A stretch of 36,843 nucleotides of DNA, from NCBI GenBank assembly GCA_017449065.1, contig JAFSKF010000010.1:1-36843 (forward strand), given 5' to 3'. Positions 7,684 through 16,647 of this stretch are shown here, in pieces. The DNA comes from Bacteroidales bacterium. Lineage in GTDB: Bacteria > Bacteroidota > Bacteroidia > Bacteroidales > UBA3663. Position 1 is the first letter of the stretch, and every line of letters starts with the position of its first letter. The notes under the pieces are model-generated. The model searched no databases. It saw only the letters and a program-made list of their open reading frames with translations, and was not told the origin of the DNA. The position numbers and the translations under genes were made by a program.

Positions 7684-8136
7684 TTATCTTTTTTCGAAGT
7701 AAAGCCTGACAACATGATCGCTCAGACGCATTTTCTTGCGATTCAGTTTTTCGACTTTAAAGCAGGTGGGAATATCGTTAATGCCATAATGTTTCAGTTT
7801 CCAGTATTGGGTGGAATCGAGAAACTCATCGCCCTCCAGCCGGTTGTATATAAAAGGATTGGAAATGATGAGTTGGTTGCCTGTATGATCGAACCGGAAC
7901 ATCATAATGCTATCCCAATGGTCATGGCTTCCGTCGAAGGTTTGCATGAGATCGACTTGAAACGACCAAGTGAGTTGTCGGTTGTGCATATCGACAGTCT
8001 TGCCCGATTCCACACTATCCAATCGGGTCATGTACCAATACCCGTCTAAGTCGCCATTGTCGGAAACCTCGCAACTTGTGATCCAACATCCGAATATAAG
8101 TATAATTAATATATAGGTTGCAAAACGGAAGTTCAT
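7684..8136 (-). CDS. Small lipoprotein, lipocalin-like (DUF4847-like)
   Basis: The 150-residue product has a lipoprotein signal: a hydrophobic stretch, then ITSC with the lipidated Cys at residue 22. The mature part begins EVSDNGDLDGYWYMTRLDSV, the pattern of small Bacteroidota lipoproteins with a lipocalin-like beta-barrel (N-G-x-L-D-G-x-W). The gene starts 4 bases after the stop of the Wzi gene, so the two are almost surely co-transcribed and the lipoprotein may assist Wzi or sit beside it in the outer membrane. The family assignment rests on the N-terminal pattern and size only. Confidence 0.6.
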   Translation of the reverse strand: MNFRFATYILIILIFGCWITSCEVSDNGDLDGYWYMTRLDSVESGKTVDMHNRQLTWSFQVDLMQTFDGSHDHWDSIMMFRFDHTGNQLIISNPFIYNRLEGDEFLDSTQYWKLKHYGINDIPTCFKVEKLNRKKMRLSDHVVRLYFEKR

Positions 8137-8140
8137 ATTA

Positions 8141-9724
8141 TCAGAGTTTATATTGAACCGTTAACTGGATACCGGAATTGTTGCCCAAAAGCCTGCCAAA
8201 ATCGGCACCGTAAGAGCAGAGGAAGTTGAAATGATGAAGCGAGGAGGATTCCGGCATCCGGAATTTAAGTTCTGCCAGAATGCTGGTATTCTCGTTTTTG
8301 TGAATGAACGGCATCCGGTAAGTGCCGACACCTTGCTGCCAAGTGTAAAGTACCCGATAGCTTAAAGGGGATAGGAAATTGCCTTCCAATCCGAAATGCC
8401 ATGCGCAGAAACGATTGTCAGAACAACCGATATATCCATTGGAATTGTACAGAGGTGAACGGTAAAGCGGATTGCCTATTGCTTGTCCCCAATGCTGCCA
8501 TCCGGACAACCTGCTGTGATTATAGTAATCGTCAATGCCTCCGATATGGTCGGAATTGCCGATATTGTGATCGTGATAAACAGGACCGCTTTGATACTTG
8601 GTGTTAATAAATTCGATGACAGCACCATTGACGAATTTGCAGTGGGAGAATTTTACGTCTATGCCAATCATCAGATCCTGAAGTTCGTACAATAAAAACT
8701 TGAAATCTTTCTTTGTGTCATAGTCCGCCCCGTTTCCGTAGCCATCGTAATCCAAAAAGAACATGGACGAGTGATCTTCGAAAAAATGGTCAGCATACAA
8801 ACCGATGACGTATCGGGGAGTTGTCCAGTCGAAGCGAACAATCCAGCTTCCCAGTTGGTTGCCTTCTGCATTGTGGAATGTTTTGTCGGAGGTATCGGAA
8901 CCGCCAGGAACCAATGCATTCCAGTAACTACGCAGATTGCTTTTCAGCCTCAGCTTTTCGTGTGCCGTGTACCCGTTTTGGTCGGTACCCCCCCAATGAT
9001 AAAGGTACCCTCCGAACTCGGCAGCCTTTTCTAATCCGAAAATACCAGTCAAAGGAAACCTGTCTGTATTGCCAAACCGGATGTAGCCGGCTTTCTCGTG
9101 GTATCGTGTCCACTTATTGTATTTATACCCGCTGCCTTTGGCAAAGCTTTCTTCCCATTCTCCATCGGTCAGGACTCCATAGGATCCATGTGCCATTACC
9201 GATACCCATTTGTGCAATCCGGGAATATTCCACCAATGATCAAGGCCTAAGCGGACTTGCGGAATGGGTCTTGCATTGATGCCTAAAGTCTGACTTCCGC
9301 TCGAAAGCCCCTGGTACTTCAGAAACAGGGGCAGTTGACGCGAACCAGCGCTTAAAACAAAGTTCCGGTAACGAATGTCTGCGTAGAGCTGTTGGATAAT
9401 GATGTGTGAAGTATAAGAGTCTTTATATCCTTTCGATTTATAACCTACAGGCACCACAAGATCTACGCCAGCGCCATAACTCCAACGCTTGCTTTGTGTG
9501 TTGTGATTGTATTCTAAAGTGCCACGGAAATAACCATTGTCATGATTCAGGGAACTCAAACCATATTTGTTAGCATTGAGCCATAATGGTGTCTTGCTAT
9601 TGCTTAGCGAGATTTGAGTCTCGTAAGTTTGCTGCAATTCGCCTTCGCCGGCTCGAAGGTTCCCCGTAAAGAGCCATGCGATGACACATATCGCAAGTTT
9701 ACAAATATGTTTGTTTTGGTGCAT
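8141..9724 (-). CDS. Capsule assembly Wzi family outer membrane protein
   Basis: The 527-residue protein starts with a signal peptide (MHQNKHICKLAICVIAWLFTGNLRA). It continues as alternating beta-strand sequence typical of the Bacteroidota Wzi family, including TPLWLNANKYGLSSLNHDNG near the N-terminus, FVLSAGSRQLPLFLKYQGLS and the C-terminal strand GIQLTVQYKL. E. coli Wzi is an 18-stranded barrel that attaches capsule to the outer membrane; Bacteroidota members are longer and usually lie in capsule or exopolysaccharide loci, as here. A strong promoter precedes the gene, and the small lipoprotein gene follows after 4 bases. Loss or variation would affect display rather than synthesis of the polymer. 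Confidence 0.85.
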   Translation of the reverse strand: MHQNKHICKLAICVIAWLFTGNLRAGEGELQQTYETQISLSNSKTPLWLNANKYGLSSLNHDNGYFRGTLEYNHNTQSKRWSYGAGVDLVVPVGYKSKGYKDSYTSHIIIQQLYADIRYRNFVLSAGSRQLPLFLKYQGLSSGSQTLGINARPIPQVRLGLDHWWNIPGLHKWVSVMAHGSYGVLTDGEWEESFAKGSGYKYNKWTRYHEKAGYIRFGNTDRFPLTGIFGLEKAAEFGGYLYHWGGTDQNGYTAHEKLRLKSNLRSYWNALVPGGSDTSDKTFHNAEGNQLGSWIVRFDWTTPRYVIGLYADHFFEDHSSMFFLDYDGYGNGADYDTKKDFKFLLYELQDLMIGIDVKFSHCKFVNGAVIEFINTKYQSGPVYHDHNIGNSDHIGGIDDYYNHSRLSGWQHWGQAIGNPLYRSPLYNSNGYIGCSDNRFCAWHFGLEGNFLSPLSYRVLYTWQQGVGTYRMPFIHKNENTSILAELKFRMPESSSLHHFNFLCSYGADFGRLLGNNSGIQLTVQYKL

Positions 9725-9744
9725 TTTTTATCTGTATTTCGCTG

Positions 9745-9776
9745 CAAAGTTAATAATAAAAATAAAAATGTGCAAA
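9745..9776 (-). promoter_or_regulatory. Bacteroidota promoter for the Wzi operon
   Basis: On the minus strand TTTG (9773-9776) is followed after exactly 20 bases by TAACTTTG (9745-9752), a full match to the -33/-7 consensus, ending 20 bases before the Wzi start codon. The divergent glycosyltransferase gene begins at 9847; I see no equally good promoter for it. Confidence 0.8.
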
Positions 9777-9846
9777 TATATGAATAAAAAAATGTATTTT
9801 GAGAGTCCAAGAAACAATATTTTTAAATTATGGACGTTTATATTAT

Positions 9847-10731
9847 ATGTTAACTGCCTCGATTGTTACATACGATCACCATCTGCTCGATATCGAGCCT
9901 GTGCTGCGGAGTCTGTTTGCTTCGCCGGTCGATATTGTATATGTTATCGACCAATCGGAAAATATGTTTGACTTGAAGCAGGAATTGTTGGCTTTTGCGA
10001 ACCGTGTGCTGAAAGGAGAACCGGAACTGAAGGAAAAATTACAGAAAGGATTTCAGTTGCTTTATTATCCGCATGAGAATTTCGGTTATGGTAGCGGACA
10101 TAATTTCGCCATAAAAATGGCAGTAGAGGCAGGCAGTACCCACCATTTGGTGGTGAATCCGGATATCTGGTTCGGTCCGGAGGTGATTCCAACCATATTG
10201 TCGTACATGAAATTCCATCCGGAGGTGGGGCAAATCATGCCGCGTGTCTTCTATCCGAATGGCAATGAGCAACGGTTAGTGAAACTTTTGCCTACGCCGT
10301 TCGATGTGTTTGCGCGGCTTTGTCTGCCTGACCGTTTTTTCTACAGGCACAATGCAAAATTTGAATTGAGACATTCCAACTATTCGTACAGCATCAATGC
10401 CCCCTATTTGTCAGGATGTTTCATGTTTTTCGATACGAAGGCTCTTTTGGAAGTAGGCATGTTCGACGAACATTTTTTCATGTATGCAGAGGATATTGAT
10501 TTGACGAGGCGTATGCACCGGAAGTATCAGACGCTGTTCTTCCCGCAGACCAATATCTATCATAAGTTTTCGAGAGCATCTCATCGGAGTTTCCGTTTGT
10601 TCCGCATACACATTATTAATATTATAATGTACTTCAACAAATGGGGTTGGTGGAACGATCCGGAAAGAGAGGAGTTCAATAAACGGTGTTTGTCGGAAGT
10701 GGAAGAATGTAACTCAAACCTGATACGATAA
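9847..10731 (+). CDS. GT2 glycosyltransferase, rhamnosyltransferase (WbbL)-like
   Basis: The start is the ATG at 9847 (MLTASIVTYDHH); the reading from a TTG at 9799 only adds non-conserved residues. The 294-residue product has the GT2 fold in the form seen in WbbL/RfbF-type rhamnosyltransferases: N-terminal ASIVTYD, ENFGYGSGHN (about 77-86), VNPDIWF (103-109, the metal-binding position), SGCFMFFDTKALLEVGMFDE and FFMYAEDIDLTRRM. It probably acts at the cytoplasmic membrane, adding a sugar to the lipid-linked glycan. It opens the plus-strand half of the polysaccharide region, divergent from Wzi. The donor sugar is not determined. Confidence 0.8.
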   Translation: MLTASIVTYDHHLLDIEPVLRSLFASPVDIVYVIDQSENMFDLKQELLAFANRVLKGEPELKEKLQKGFQLLYYPHENFGYGSGHNFAIKMAVEAGSTHHLVVNPDIWFGPEVIPTILSYMKFHPEVGQIMPRVFYPNGNEQRLVKLLPTPFDVFARLCLPDRFFYRHNAKFELRHSNYSYSINAPYLSGCFMFFDTKALLEVGMFDEHFFMYAEDIDLTRRMHRKYQTLFFPQTNIYHKFSRASHRSFRLFRIHIINIIMYFNKWGWWNDPEREEFNKRCLSEVEECNSNLIR

Positions 10732-10762
10732 GTGTAGCTTTTCACAGAAATTAAAATAGCGC

Positions 10763-11659
10763 ATGGAAGAGGTCCTTTTCAGTATCATAATACCCTTTCA
10801 TAATCGATCCAAAGAATTGGAACGATTGCTGGATAGTGTGCCTTGGAAACTGAATCTGGAAGTGATAGTGGTGGATGATGCCAGTGCAGACGAAGAAGTT
10901 CAGCAGGTGAAAAGTTTGCAACAGCGGTATTTGTTTGAATTATATCACATTGAAAAACATACTGCCGGAGCGGCTCGCAATGAAGGATTACGACATGCGC
11001 ACGGGCGATGGCTGGTTTTTGCCGATGCAGACGATTATTTTCTGCCGGAAGCAGATTCCTTGTTGATGGATCATGCAGATGATGCTCACGATGTGGTGTA
11101 TTTCAAGGTGAAAAGCACTTGGTCGGAAAATGGGAAACCCGCTTATCGTGATGTGCCTATAGAACGGCTTTTTGCTATTTGCGAACGTGAGAATTCCATG
11201 AAAGCCTTGCGGGCTTTACATACAAATCCGTGGGGTAAGATGATTAGGCGCCATTTGGTCGAGGAAAAAAATATTCGTTTCGAAGAAATAGCATCTGCTA
11301 ATGATGCTATGTTTTCGGTTCGATGTGGTGTTGAAGCCCATTGGGTAACACGTGACAATCGGGCTTTGTATTGCATTACGGTGAGTGAGCAAAGTCTGAC
11401 CAGCAATATGACTGCCGCTCATTTTGAAAGCAATGGTCAGGCACGTCTGCGAGTAAATGCCTATTTGCGGGAACATCGGTTGGAAAAGTATCAACTGCCC
11501 GTTTTGGGCTACATGCTGATGTCGTGGAGTTACGGTCCTAAACATGGCTTTCGTGTAATGAAAGACTGTTACGCCAATGGCAATAACCCTTGGGTGGATT
11601 GGTGGCGATTGCTGATGCCGAAAAGAGCTCTGCACAGTCTTAAATCCAGACCCAAATAA
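10763..11659 (+). CDS. GT2 glycosyltransferase
   Basis: The 298-residue protein has FSIIIPFHNRSKELERLLDS (6-25), VIVVDDASADEEV (34-46) and the metal-binding FADADDYF (86-93), a normal GT2 N-terminal domain. The C-terminal half is less conserved and carries a KMIRRHLVEE segment often seen in capsular glycosyltransferases of this group. The gene lies 31 bases after the preceding glycosyltransferase gene and 13 before the LD-carboxypeptidase gene, so the three form one transcription unit. Donor and acceptor are unknown. Confidence 0.85.
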   Translation: MEEVLFSIIIPFHNRSKELERLLDSVPWKLNLEVIVVDDASADEEVQQVKSLQQRYLFELYHIEKHTAGAARNEGLRHAHGRWLVFADADDYFLPEADSLLMDHADDAHDVVYFKVKSTWSENGKPAYRDVPIERLFAICERENSMKALRALHTNPWGKMIRRHLVEEKNIRFEEIASANDAMFSVRCGVEAHWVTRDNRALYCITVSEQSLTSNMTAAHFESNGQARLRVNAYLREHRLEKYQLPVLGYMLMSWSYGPKHGFRVMKDCYANGNNPWVDWWRLLMPKRALHSLKSRPK

Positions 11660-11672
11660 GTTTTTTGTAAAG

Positions 11673-12530
11673 ATGAATATTCGAATTGTTTCTCCTGCCG
11701 GAAGTATCAAGCCTAAACTCGTTGAAGCGGGAGTGGAGATATTGAAAAGCTGGGGGCATAAGGTGAGTATCGGAAAAAATGCACTCAACACCTACGGACG
11801 GTTTGCCGGCACGCAGGATGAGCGTCTGCAAGATTTGTTAGAGGCTTTGACTGATGCAGATGTGGATGTCCTGTGGGCAACACGTGGCGGTTATGGCTGT
11901 ATGCAGATTTTGGACGGTGTTCCAATCGATCTTATAAAAAGCGCAGGCAAACCGATTGTCGGTTATAGTGATATAACTGTATTGCATGCATTGTGGTTCA
12001 AGGCAGGTGTGAAGAGTCTGCATGCACCCATGATGAAGCATTTGAGTGAAGATCCTACGCATCGGACTACACGGACATTGCGAGAAGTGATGGCCTATTA
12101 CGAAAAGCATCATCAGTTTCCTCCCAAGCAGAATCATCTTTTCTTGAATGCGCTAAACCGTAACTTGGACAATCCGATAGATGTCGATAATACGGTGTTC
12201 GTTGGAGGTAATTTAAGTGTGATGAGTGGATTGCATGGTACCCCTTACGACTACGATTATCGCGATAAGGTTCTGTTTATAGAAGATATTGCAGAATCTC
12301 CATACAAAATAGACCGTATGATGCAACAGTTGAAACTCATGGGTGTGTTTTCCCAGATTAAAGCATTGATTTGCGGACATTTTACTGGTTGCGACGAGGA
12401 TCCGCTGATGCCCGTTAAACTGTGGGATAATGTGCGATGGATCGCAACAATGAATCGTCCGGACTTACCGGTTCTTATGGGTGCAGCTATTGGTCATGAG
12501 ATTGAAAATTATCCAGTTGTTGTTGGTTAA
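11673..12530 (+). CDS. LD-carboxypeptidase (peptidase S66), slightly short at the C-terminus
   Basis: LD-carboxypeptidases remove the terminal D-Ala from tetrapeptides during murein recycling. The 285-residue product has the family motifs: ATRGGYGCMQIL (69-80), nucleophile Ser99 in GYSDITVLH, Glu204 in LFIEDIAESPYKIDRM and His275 in GAAIGHEIEN. There is no signal peptide, so the enzyme is cytoplasmic. Only ten residues follow the catalytic His, whereas P. aeruginosa LdcA (307 residues, His285) has about twenty, so the last strand seems trimmed. The gene sits between a glycosyltransferase gene and the PorZ-like gene. The gene symbol ldcA would fit by function, but orthology is not shown. Confidence 0.85.
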   Translation: MNIRIVSPAGSIKPKLVEAGVEILKSWGHKVSIGKNALNTYGRFAGTQDERLQDLLEALTDADVDVLWATRGGYGCMQILDGVPIDLIKSAGKPIVGYSDITVLHALWFKAGVKSLHAPMMKHLSEDPTHRTTRTLREVMAYYEKHHQFPPKQNHLFLNALNRNLDNPIDVDNTVFVGGNLSVMSGLHGTPYDYDYRDKVLFIEDIAESPYKIDRMMQQLKLMGVFSQIKALICGHFTGCDEDPLMPVKLWDNVRWIATMNRPDLPVLMGAAIGHEIENYPVVVG

Positions 12531-12542
12531 TCATAATTGAAT

Positions 12543-14552
12543 ATGAAGAAAAGATTTTATACTTTTACTAAGTGGGTCTTCGGACTTTGTTTCTTGTCCC
12601 CGTTGTCATGCTGGTCTGCCATTGGCGACTGGACAGTATTCCCAATGGTTGACAATTTCTGGCGAATTGAACAGTTGGGTGATATGTATTATATGCTGAA
12701 TGGAACGACATTGGTTTCTACGGATGTTGAGCGCAAGTCCGACCTGAAAACATATTCAAGAACAGATGGCTTGAACGGAACAACCGTGACCGATATTGCT
12801 GCAAGCAGTCTGTCAAATAAGTTGGCGGTAGTATATTCAGATGGCAATATTGATTTTATCGATGAAAGCGGAGCTATTTCAAATATTCCGGATTATGCTA
12901 ATTATACTGTGGCTGGCGACCGAACCATTTCTGCGATAGGTATTTCAAACGATACATTATTTGTCAGTACCGGCTTCGGTGGTTTTATGGTGGATATGAA
13001 TCGTGAAATCATCCTTTCAACCCTTTACGATAATCAGGACCGAGATGCTCAGGCATTGGCATATTGTCGCAAGATTGCGGCATCGCATACCAATGATCCG
13101 AGTTTAGCATCCATATTTGACGAGTTGCCAGATGTGAACGGAACGAAGATCAAACTGGCAGCTCAAATGCAGTTTAGGAATGGTCGGTTATATGCCGCAC
13201 AAAGTACCTATAATGACTATGTGAACTATCAGTGGGGAAGGGCAGTCATTTCTGTGTATGATACAGAAACCGGACATTGGCGAAACATTACTGCCTCCCA
13301 GCTCACCCCGATGGTGAAGAACTTTGATGCTAATGGCTCGTTCCAAAAGATCACAGGTATTGCTCCGCATCCGACAGATCCGGATTGTATCTATGCCTGT
13401 TCGTTGGAAGGTGGTATTTATCGTATAGAGGGCGATAGTCTGACGAATTATTATAATGCACATCTGAATCCTGATGGAATGACATCTTTGCTGACTGGAT
13501 CGGACTATTTGGAGACCAATTATACACGAGTAGGAGCTATTTGGGTGGATGATAATGGTTATGTATGGTTTACAAATGGAGATAATTCGACATCCACAAC
13601 CCTTCGTTGCATTACGCCACAAGGTAATTTTATCAAGTATCCGACTCCCGGTTTCTTAGGATATGCTAATTCTCAGTTCAGTATCATCGGACGCATGATA
13701 GAGGCAAGTGCGGATTCTTATCATTTTAAATGGTTGATGCGTACCTTCCATATTAACAGTGCCGCTGTTTGTATGTATTACGATGCAGGAAGTCCGGAAG
13801 ATCTGACCGATGACGAGTGCCAGATGTTTACCACGCTGACCGATCAGGATGGAAATACCTACAGTCCGGGTTATTTTCATGACCTGAAAGAAGATCAAGA
13901 CGGAGCCATCTGGCTGTTAACATCTGTCGGTCCTTTTGTAATTCGTAATCAGTTGGAAGCCTTCAAAAAACCAGGTGTGGTGGAGCGTGTCAAGATACCT
14001 CGCAACGATGGCACTAATCTGGCTGATTACTTATTAGCAGAAGTTAGTTGCCGTTGCATGGTGGTCGATGGTGCCAACCGCAAATGGATTGGAACCGATG
14101 AAGCTGGGTTATACCTGTTGAGTGCGGATGGATTGAAACAGTTGGAGCATTTCACTACGGCTAATTCCCCTCTTTTTACCAATCATATTGCAAGTCTGGC
14201 AATGGATTCAGAAACCGGTACTCTTTATGTTGGAACCGATGGCGGTATCTGTGCATATCAGACGGATGTGCTGCTCGATGTGCCAAACAACGAAGATGTG
14301 TATTGCTACCCGAATCCGGTACGTTCAGATTATACCGGGAAGCTGAATATATTAGGATTCAAGAAGGGTTCGACGGTGGTGATATCTGATGTTAATAATC
14401 ATGCTGTATTCCGAACAGAAAGCGACGGCTCTGTGATTCATTGGGATTTGAATGGAAATAATGGAAAGCGTGTGCGTCCAGGTGTATATTTCATCACAGC
14501 CATAGATTCCGGAGGAAAGAAAGGAGGTCGATTTAAGTTTTTGGTTTTGTAA
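12543..14552 (+). CDS. porZ: PorZ-like beta-propeller protein with type IX sorting domain
   Basis: The start is the ATG at 12543 (MKKRFYTFTKWVFGLCFL), giving a signal peptide and a 669-residue product. The N-terminal part (GDWTVFPMVDNF, then SRTDGLNGTTVTDIAASS and LAVVYSDGNIDFID) matches the first propeller of PorZ. Further blades of two-component-propeller type follow (GAIWVDDNGYVWFTNGDNST, RKWIGTDEAGLYLLSADGL). The end is a type A C-terminal domain: YCYPNPVRSDYTGKL, HWDLNGNNGKRVRPGVYFIT and the final basic segment. P. gingivalis PorZ is a surface part of the type IX attachment complex and binds A-LPS. This copy is somewhat shorter than the 776-residue P. gingivalis protein. Its place among glycosyltransferase genes fits a link between secretion and glycan anchoring. 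Confidence 0.7.
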   Translation: MKKRFYTFTKWVFGLCFLSPLSCWSAIGDWTVFPMVDNFWRIEQLGDMYYMLNGTTLVSTDVERKSDLKTYSRTDGLNGTTVTDIAASSLSNKLAVVYSDGNIDFIDESGAISNIPDYANYTVAGDRTISAIGISNDTLFVSTGFGGFMVDMNREIILSTLYDNQDRDAQALAYCRKIAASHTNDPSLASIFDELPDVNGTKIKLAAQMQFRNGRLYAAQSTYNDYVNYQWGRAVISVYDTETGHWRNITASQLTPMVKNFDANGSFQKITGIAPHPTDPDCIYACSLEGGIYRIEGDSLTNYYNAHLNPDGMTSLLTGSDYLETNYTRVGAIWVDDNGYVWFTNGDNSTSTTLRCITPQGNFIKYPTPGFLGYANSQFSIIGRMIEASADSYHFKWLMRTFHINSAAVCMYYDAGSPEDLTDDECQMFTTLTDQDGNTYSPGYFHDLKEDQDGAIWLLTSVGPFVIRNQLEAFKKPGVVERVKIPRNDGTNLADYLLAEVSCRCMVVDGANRKWIGTDEAGLYLLSADGLKQLEHFTTANSPLFTNHIASLAMDSETGTLYVGTDGGICAYQTDVLLDVPNNEDVYCYPNPVRSDYTGKLNILGFKKGSTVVISDVNNHAVFRTESDGSVIHWDLNGNNGKRVRPGVYFITAIDSGGKKGGRFKFLVL

Positions 14553-14566
14553 TTTTTCCTGATGCA

Positions 14567-15502
14567 ATGATACTCATAAGTTTCGTTGTCCCAGCCTATA
14601 ATGCTTCCTCATATTTGTTGGCTTGTATAGATAGTATTTATCGCCTGCCAATGCAAGATTGGGGTAGAGAGGTGATTGTGGTGAACGACGGATCGACAGA
14701 CCGGACAAATGAGGTCTTGCAGTCTTGTTTGTTGAAATATCCGGATTTGGTGGTATTGCAACAGGATAATCGAGGACAAAGTTCGGCCCGGAACCGGGGG
14801 ATGAAGCTGGCACGAGGCAAATATTTATGCTTTGTAGATGCTGATGATGAACTGGATGTGGAAGGGGCTTCAGCTCTCGATTGGCTGTGGTTGGAAAGCA
14901 GGGAAACCGATTTGATTGGAGTCAATCTTCAGGAAGTGACTTCCTCGGGAATGGAACCATACCGACGATATGTCCCTCCATACAATCAGGTCTTCTCTCC
15001 AGCCTGTGAATTTCTCAAAGGACGCAATCTGTTGCCATGTCCGGTCGCATATTTGTATCGTCGGGAATTCATAGAACGGGAACAATTGCATTTTCACGAA
15101 GGCATTGTGCACGAAGATGAGGAATGGAGTGTCTTAGTGATGCTGAAAGCAGGCAGTTTCATAGCCCTTGATGTGAATTTCTATCATCGCTATATTCGTC
15201 AGGAAAGTACCACTACAACCACCAATCGTGTCCGTCAGGAGCGCAAGTTGCGCGATATGTTAGTTGCGATTCAAACGTTGCATAACTATTTGTCGGAACA
15301 TCCGGAGATGAAAGAATTCGCTGCCTATAAAATGGATTATCTGGCAGTAGATCTGATACGGTTGTTGTTTCGCCAACGGCATAGTTGGACTTTTTGTCTG
15401 GAGATGTTGGCAGAGCTGAAGCGTATGGGTTATTTCCCGTTACGTAAGCACAAGGAGTGGAAATATCGGTTATTCAGTTTCGTCACACGATGCATATTTT
15501 AG
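14567..15502 (+). CDS. GT2 glycosyltransferase
   Basis: The 311-residue protein shows LISFVVPAYNASSYLLACID (3-22), VIVVNDGSTDRTNEV (36-50), QSSARNRGMKLARGKYLCFV (71-90) and the metal-binding DADDE (91-95), a textbook GT2 domain of the capsular or O-chain kind. The acceptor-side motif HEDEEWSV lies about two thirds along. It starts 14 bases after the PorZ-like gene, and its last 13 bases overlap the next glycosyltransferase gene, implying translational coupling. Confidence 0.88.
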   Translation: MILISFVVPAYNASSYLLACIDSIYRLPMQDWGREVIVVNDGSTDRTNEVLQSCLLKYPDLVVLQQDNRGQSSARNRGMKLARGKYLCFVDADDELDVEGASALDWLWLESRETDLIGVNLQEVTSSGMEPYRRYVPPYNQVFSPACEFLKGRNLLPCPVAYLYRREFIEREQLHFHEGIVHEDEEWSVLVMLKAGSFIALDVNFYHRYIRQESTTTTTNRVRQERKLRDMLVAIQTLHNYLSEHPEMKEFAAYKMDYLAVDLIRLLFRQRHSWTFCLEMLAELKRMGYFPLRKHKEWKYRLFSFVTRCIF

Positions 15503-16647
15503 AGATTCCTTCGTTCTTCCCGCCTCATGGTGGAGATTTCTGTATTGAACAGGCCCGGGCTTTGCAACAGGCAGGACATGAGGTGCGTATATTGGCTTGT
15601 GTTCAGTTGGGGCTGACAAGCGATCGCCCTTTGTTCTGGAAGGCAAATACGGCTCGTGTATGGAAAGAGGTTGAGGGTATCCCCACTTATTTCACGCTGA
15701 TGCGGGGAATTCCTAAATGTGTGTTGTTGAACGAAAGACGTTGGGTGCGAATCGTCTGTTCGATGTATGCAAAATACGTTTCAAAATACGGGAAGCCCGA
15801 TGTGATTCATGCTCATTGTGCCAAATGGGCAGGTGTAGCAGCCCATGCCATTGCCAAACGGGAGGGCATACCTTATTATATTACAGAGCATCTGTCATCA
15901 GTATTGTACGAAAAAGATTTTGGCAAACATTGGGAGAAACATATTTGGGCAAGGCATTTGCTCCGAACAGTACTCGAACAGGCTGATTGCGTGATTCCAG
16001 TGGCAGAAGAACTTGTAGATGATGTGGCAGATTGGTTTGGCAGGGATTATCGGTATCATTATATTTCCAATACTATTGATACGGATTTCTTTGCTTATAA
16101 GGAGCGGAATCCATTAGGCGATCGTCCTTATCGGTTTTGTATGCTGGCTCGGGCAGATGTTTATGCGAAAGGCTTTGACGTCCTTTCAAAGGCATGGAAA
16201 CAGTTGGAGACAACGGACCGGGTTGAGTTGCACATTGCAGGACGCAACACGGATCAGGAGAAAGTGACACGTTTGTTTGCCGGCTGTGAAAAGGTCATAT
16301 TTCATGGCATGCTGGATAAAAATGGAGTTCGGGATTTACTGTATGAATCGGATTGCCTGGTGCTGCCGAGTCGAAGTGAGGTGCAGCCTTTGGTCGTGCT
16401 CGAAGCCATATCGACAGGTATCCCTGTTGTTTCGACAGAAGTGGTTCCCCAGTGTGAACGTATTGCAAATGCTTGCAGCATTGTGCCCATTGGCGATGCC
16501 GATTCTTTTTTACGTGCTATGAAAGAAGTGATAGGAACAGGTGCCAATCGAGTTTGGTCTGCAGAAGTTTCGCAAATGGCTTCGCCTGTTTCAGTGGCGA
16601 AAAAGCTTGAGCAGTTGTTTGCGGAAAAACAGGGACAACGACCATAG
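15490..16647 (+). CDS. GT4 glycosyltransferase (GT-B fold)
   Basis: The start is the ATG at 15490 (MHILEIPSFFPPHGGDFCIE); the reading from 15457 only adds codons inside the upstream gene. The 385-residue product has an N-terminal acceptor half with PDVIHAHCAKWAG and ITEHLSS, and a donor-binding half with MLARADVYAKGFDVLSKAW, LHIAGRN and CLVLPSRSEVQPLVVLEAIS (the E-x7-E motif of GT4 retaining enzymes). Such enzymes transfer sugars such as GlcNAc, mannose or galactose to lipid-linked acceptors. The last 57 bases overlap, in antisense, the end of the convergent GT2 gene. Confidence 0.88.
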   Translation: MHILEIPSFFPPHGGDFCIEQARALQQAGHEVRILACVQLGLTSDRPLFWKANTARVWKEVEGIPTYFTLMRGIPKCVLLNERRWVRIVCSMYAKYVSKYGKPDVIHAHCAKWAGVAAHAIAKREGIPYYITEHLSSVLYEKDFGKHWEKHIWARHLLRTVLEQADCVIPVAEELVDDVADWFGRDYRYHYISNTIDTDFFAYKERNPLGDRPYRFCMLARADVYAKGFDVLSKAWKQLETTDRVELHIAGRNTDQEKVTRLFAGCEKVIFHGMLDKNGVRDLLYESDCLVLPSRSEVQPLVVLEAISTGIPVVSTEVVPQCERIANACSIVPIGDADSFLRAMKEVIGTGANRVWSAEVSQMASPVSVAKKLEQLFAEKQGQRP

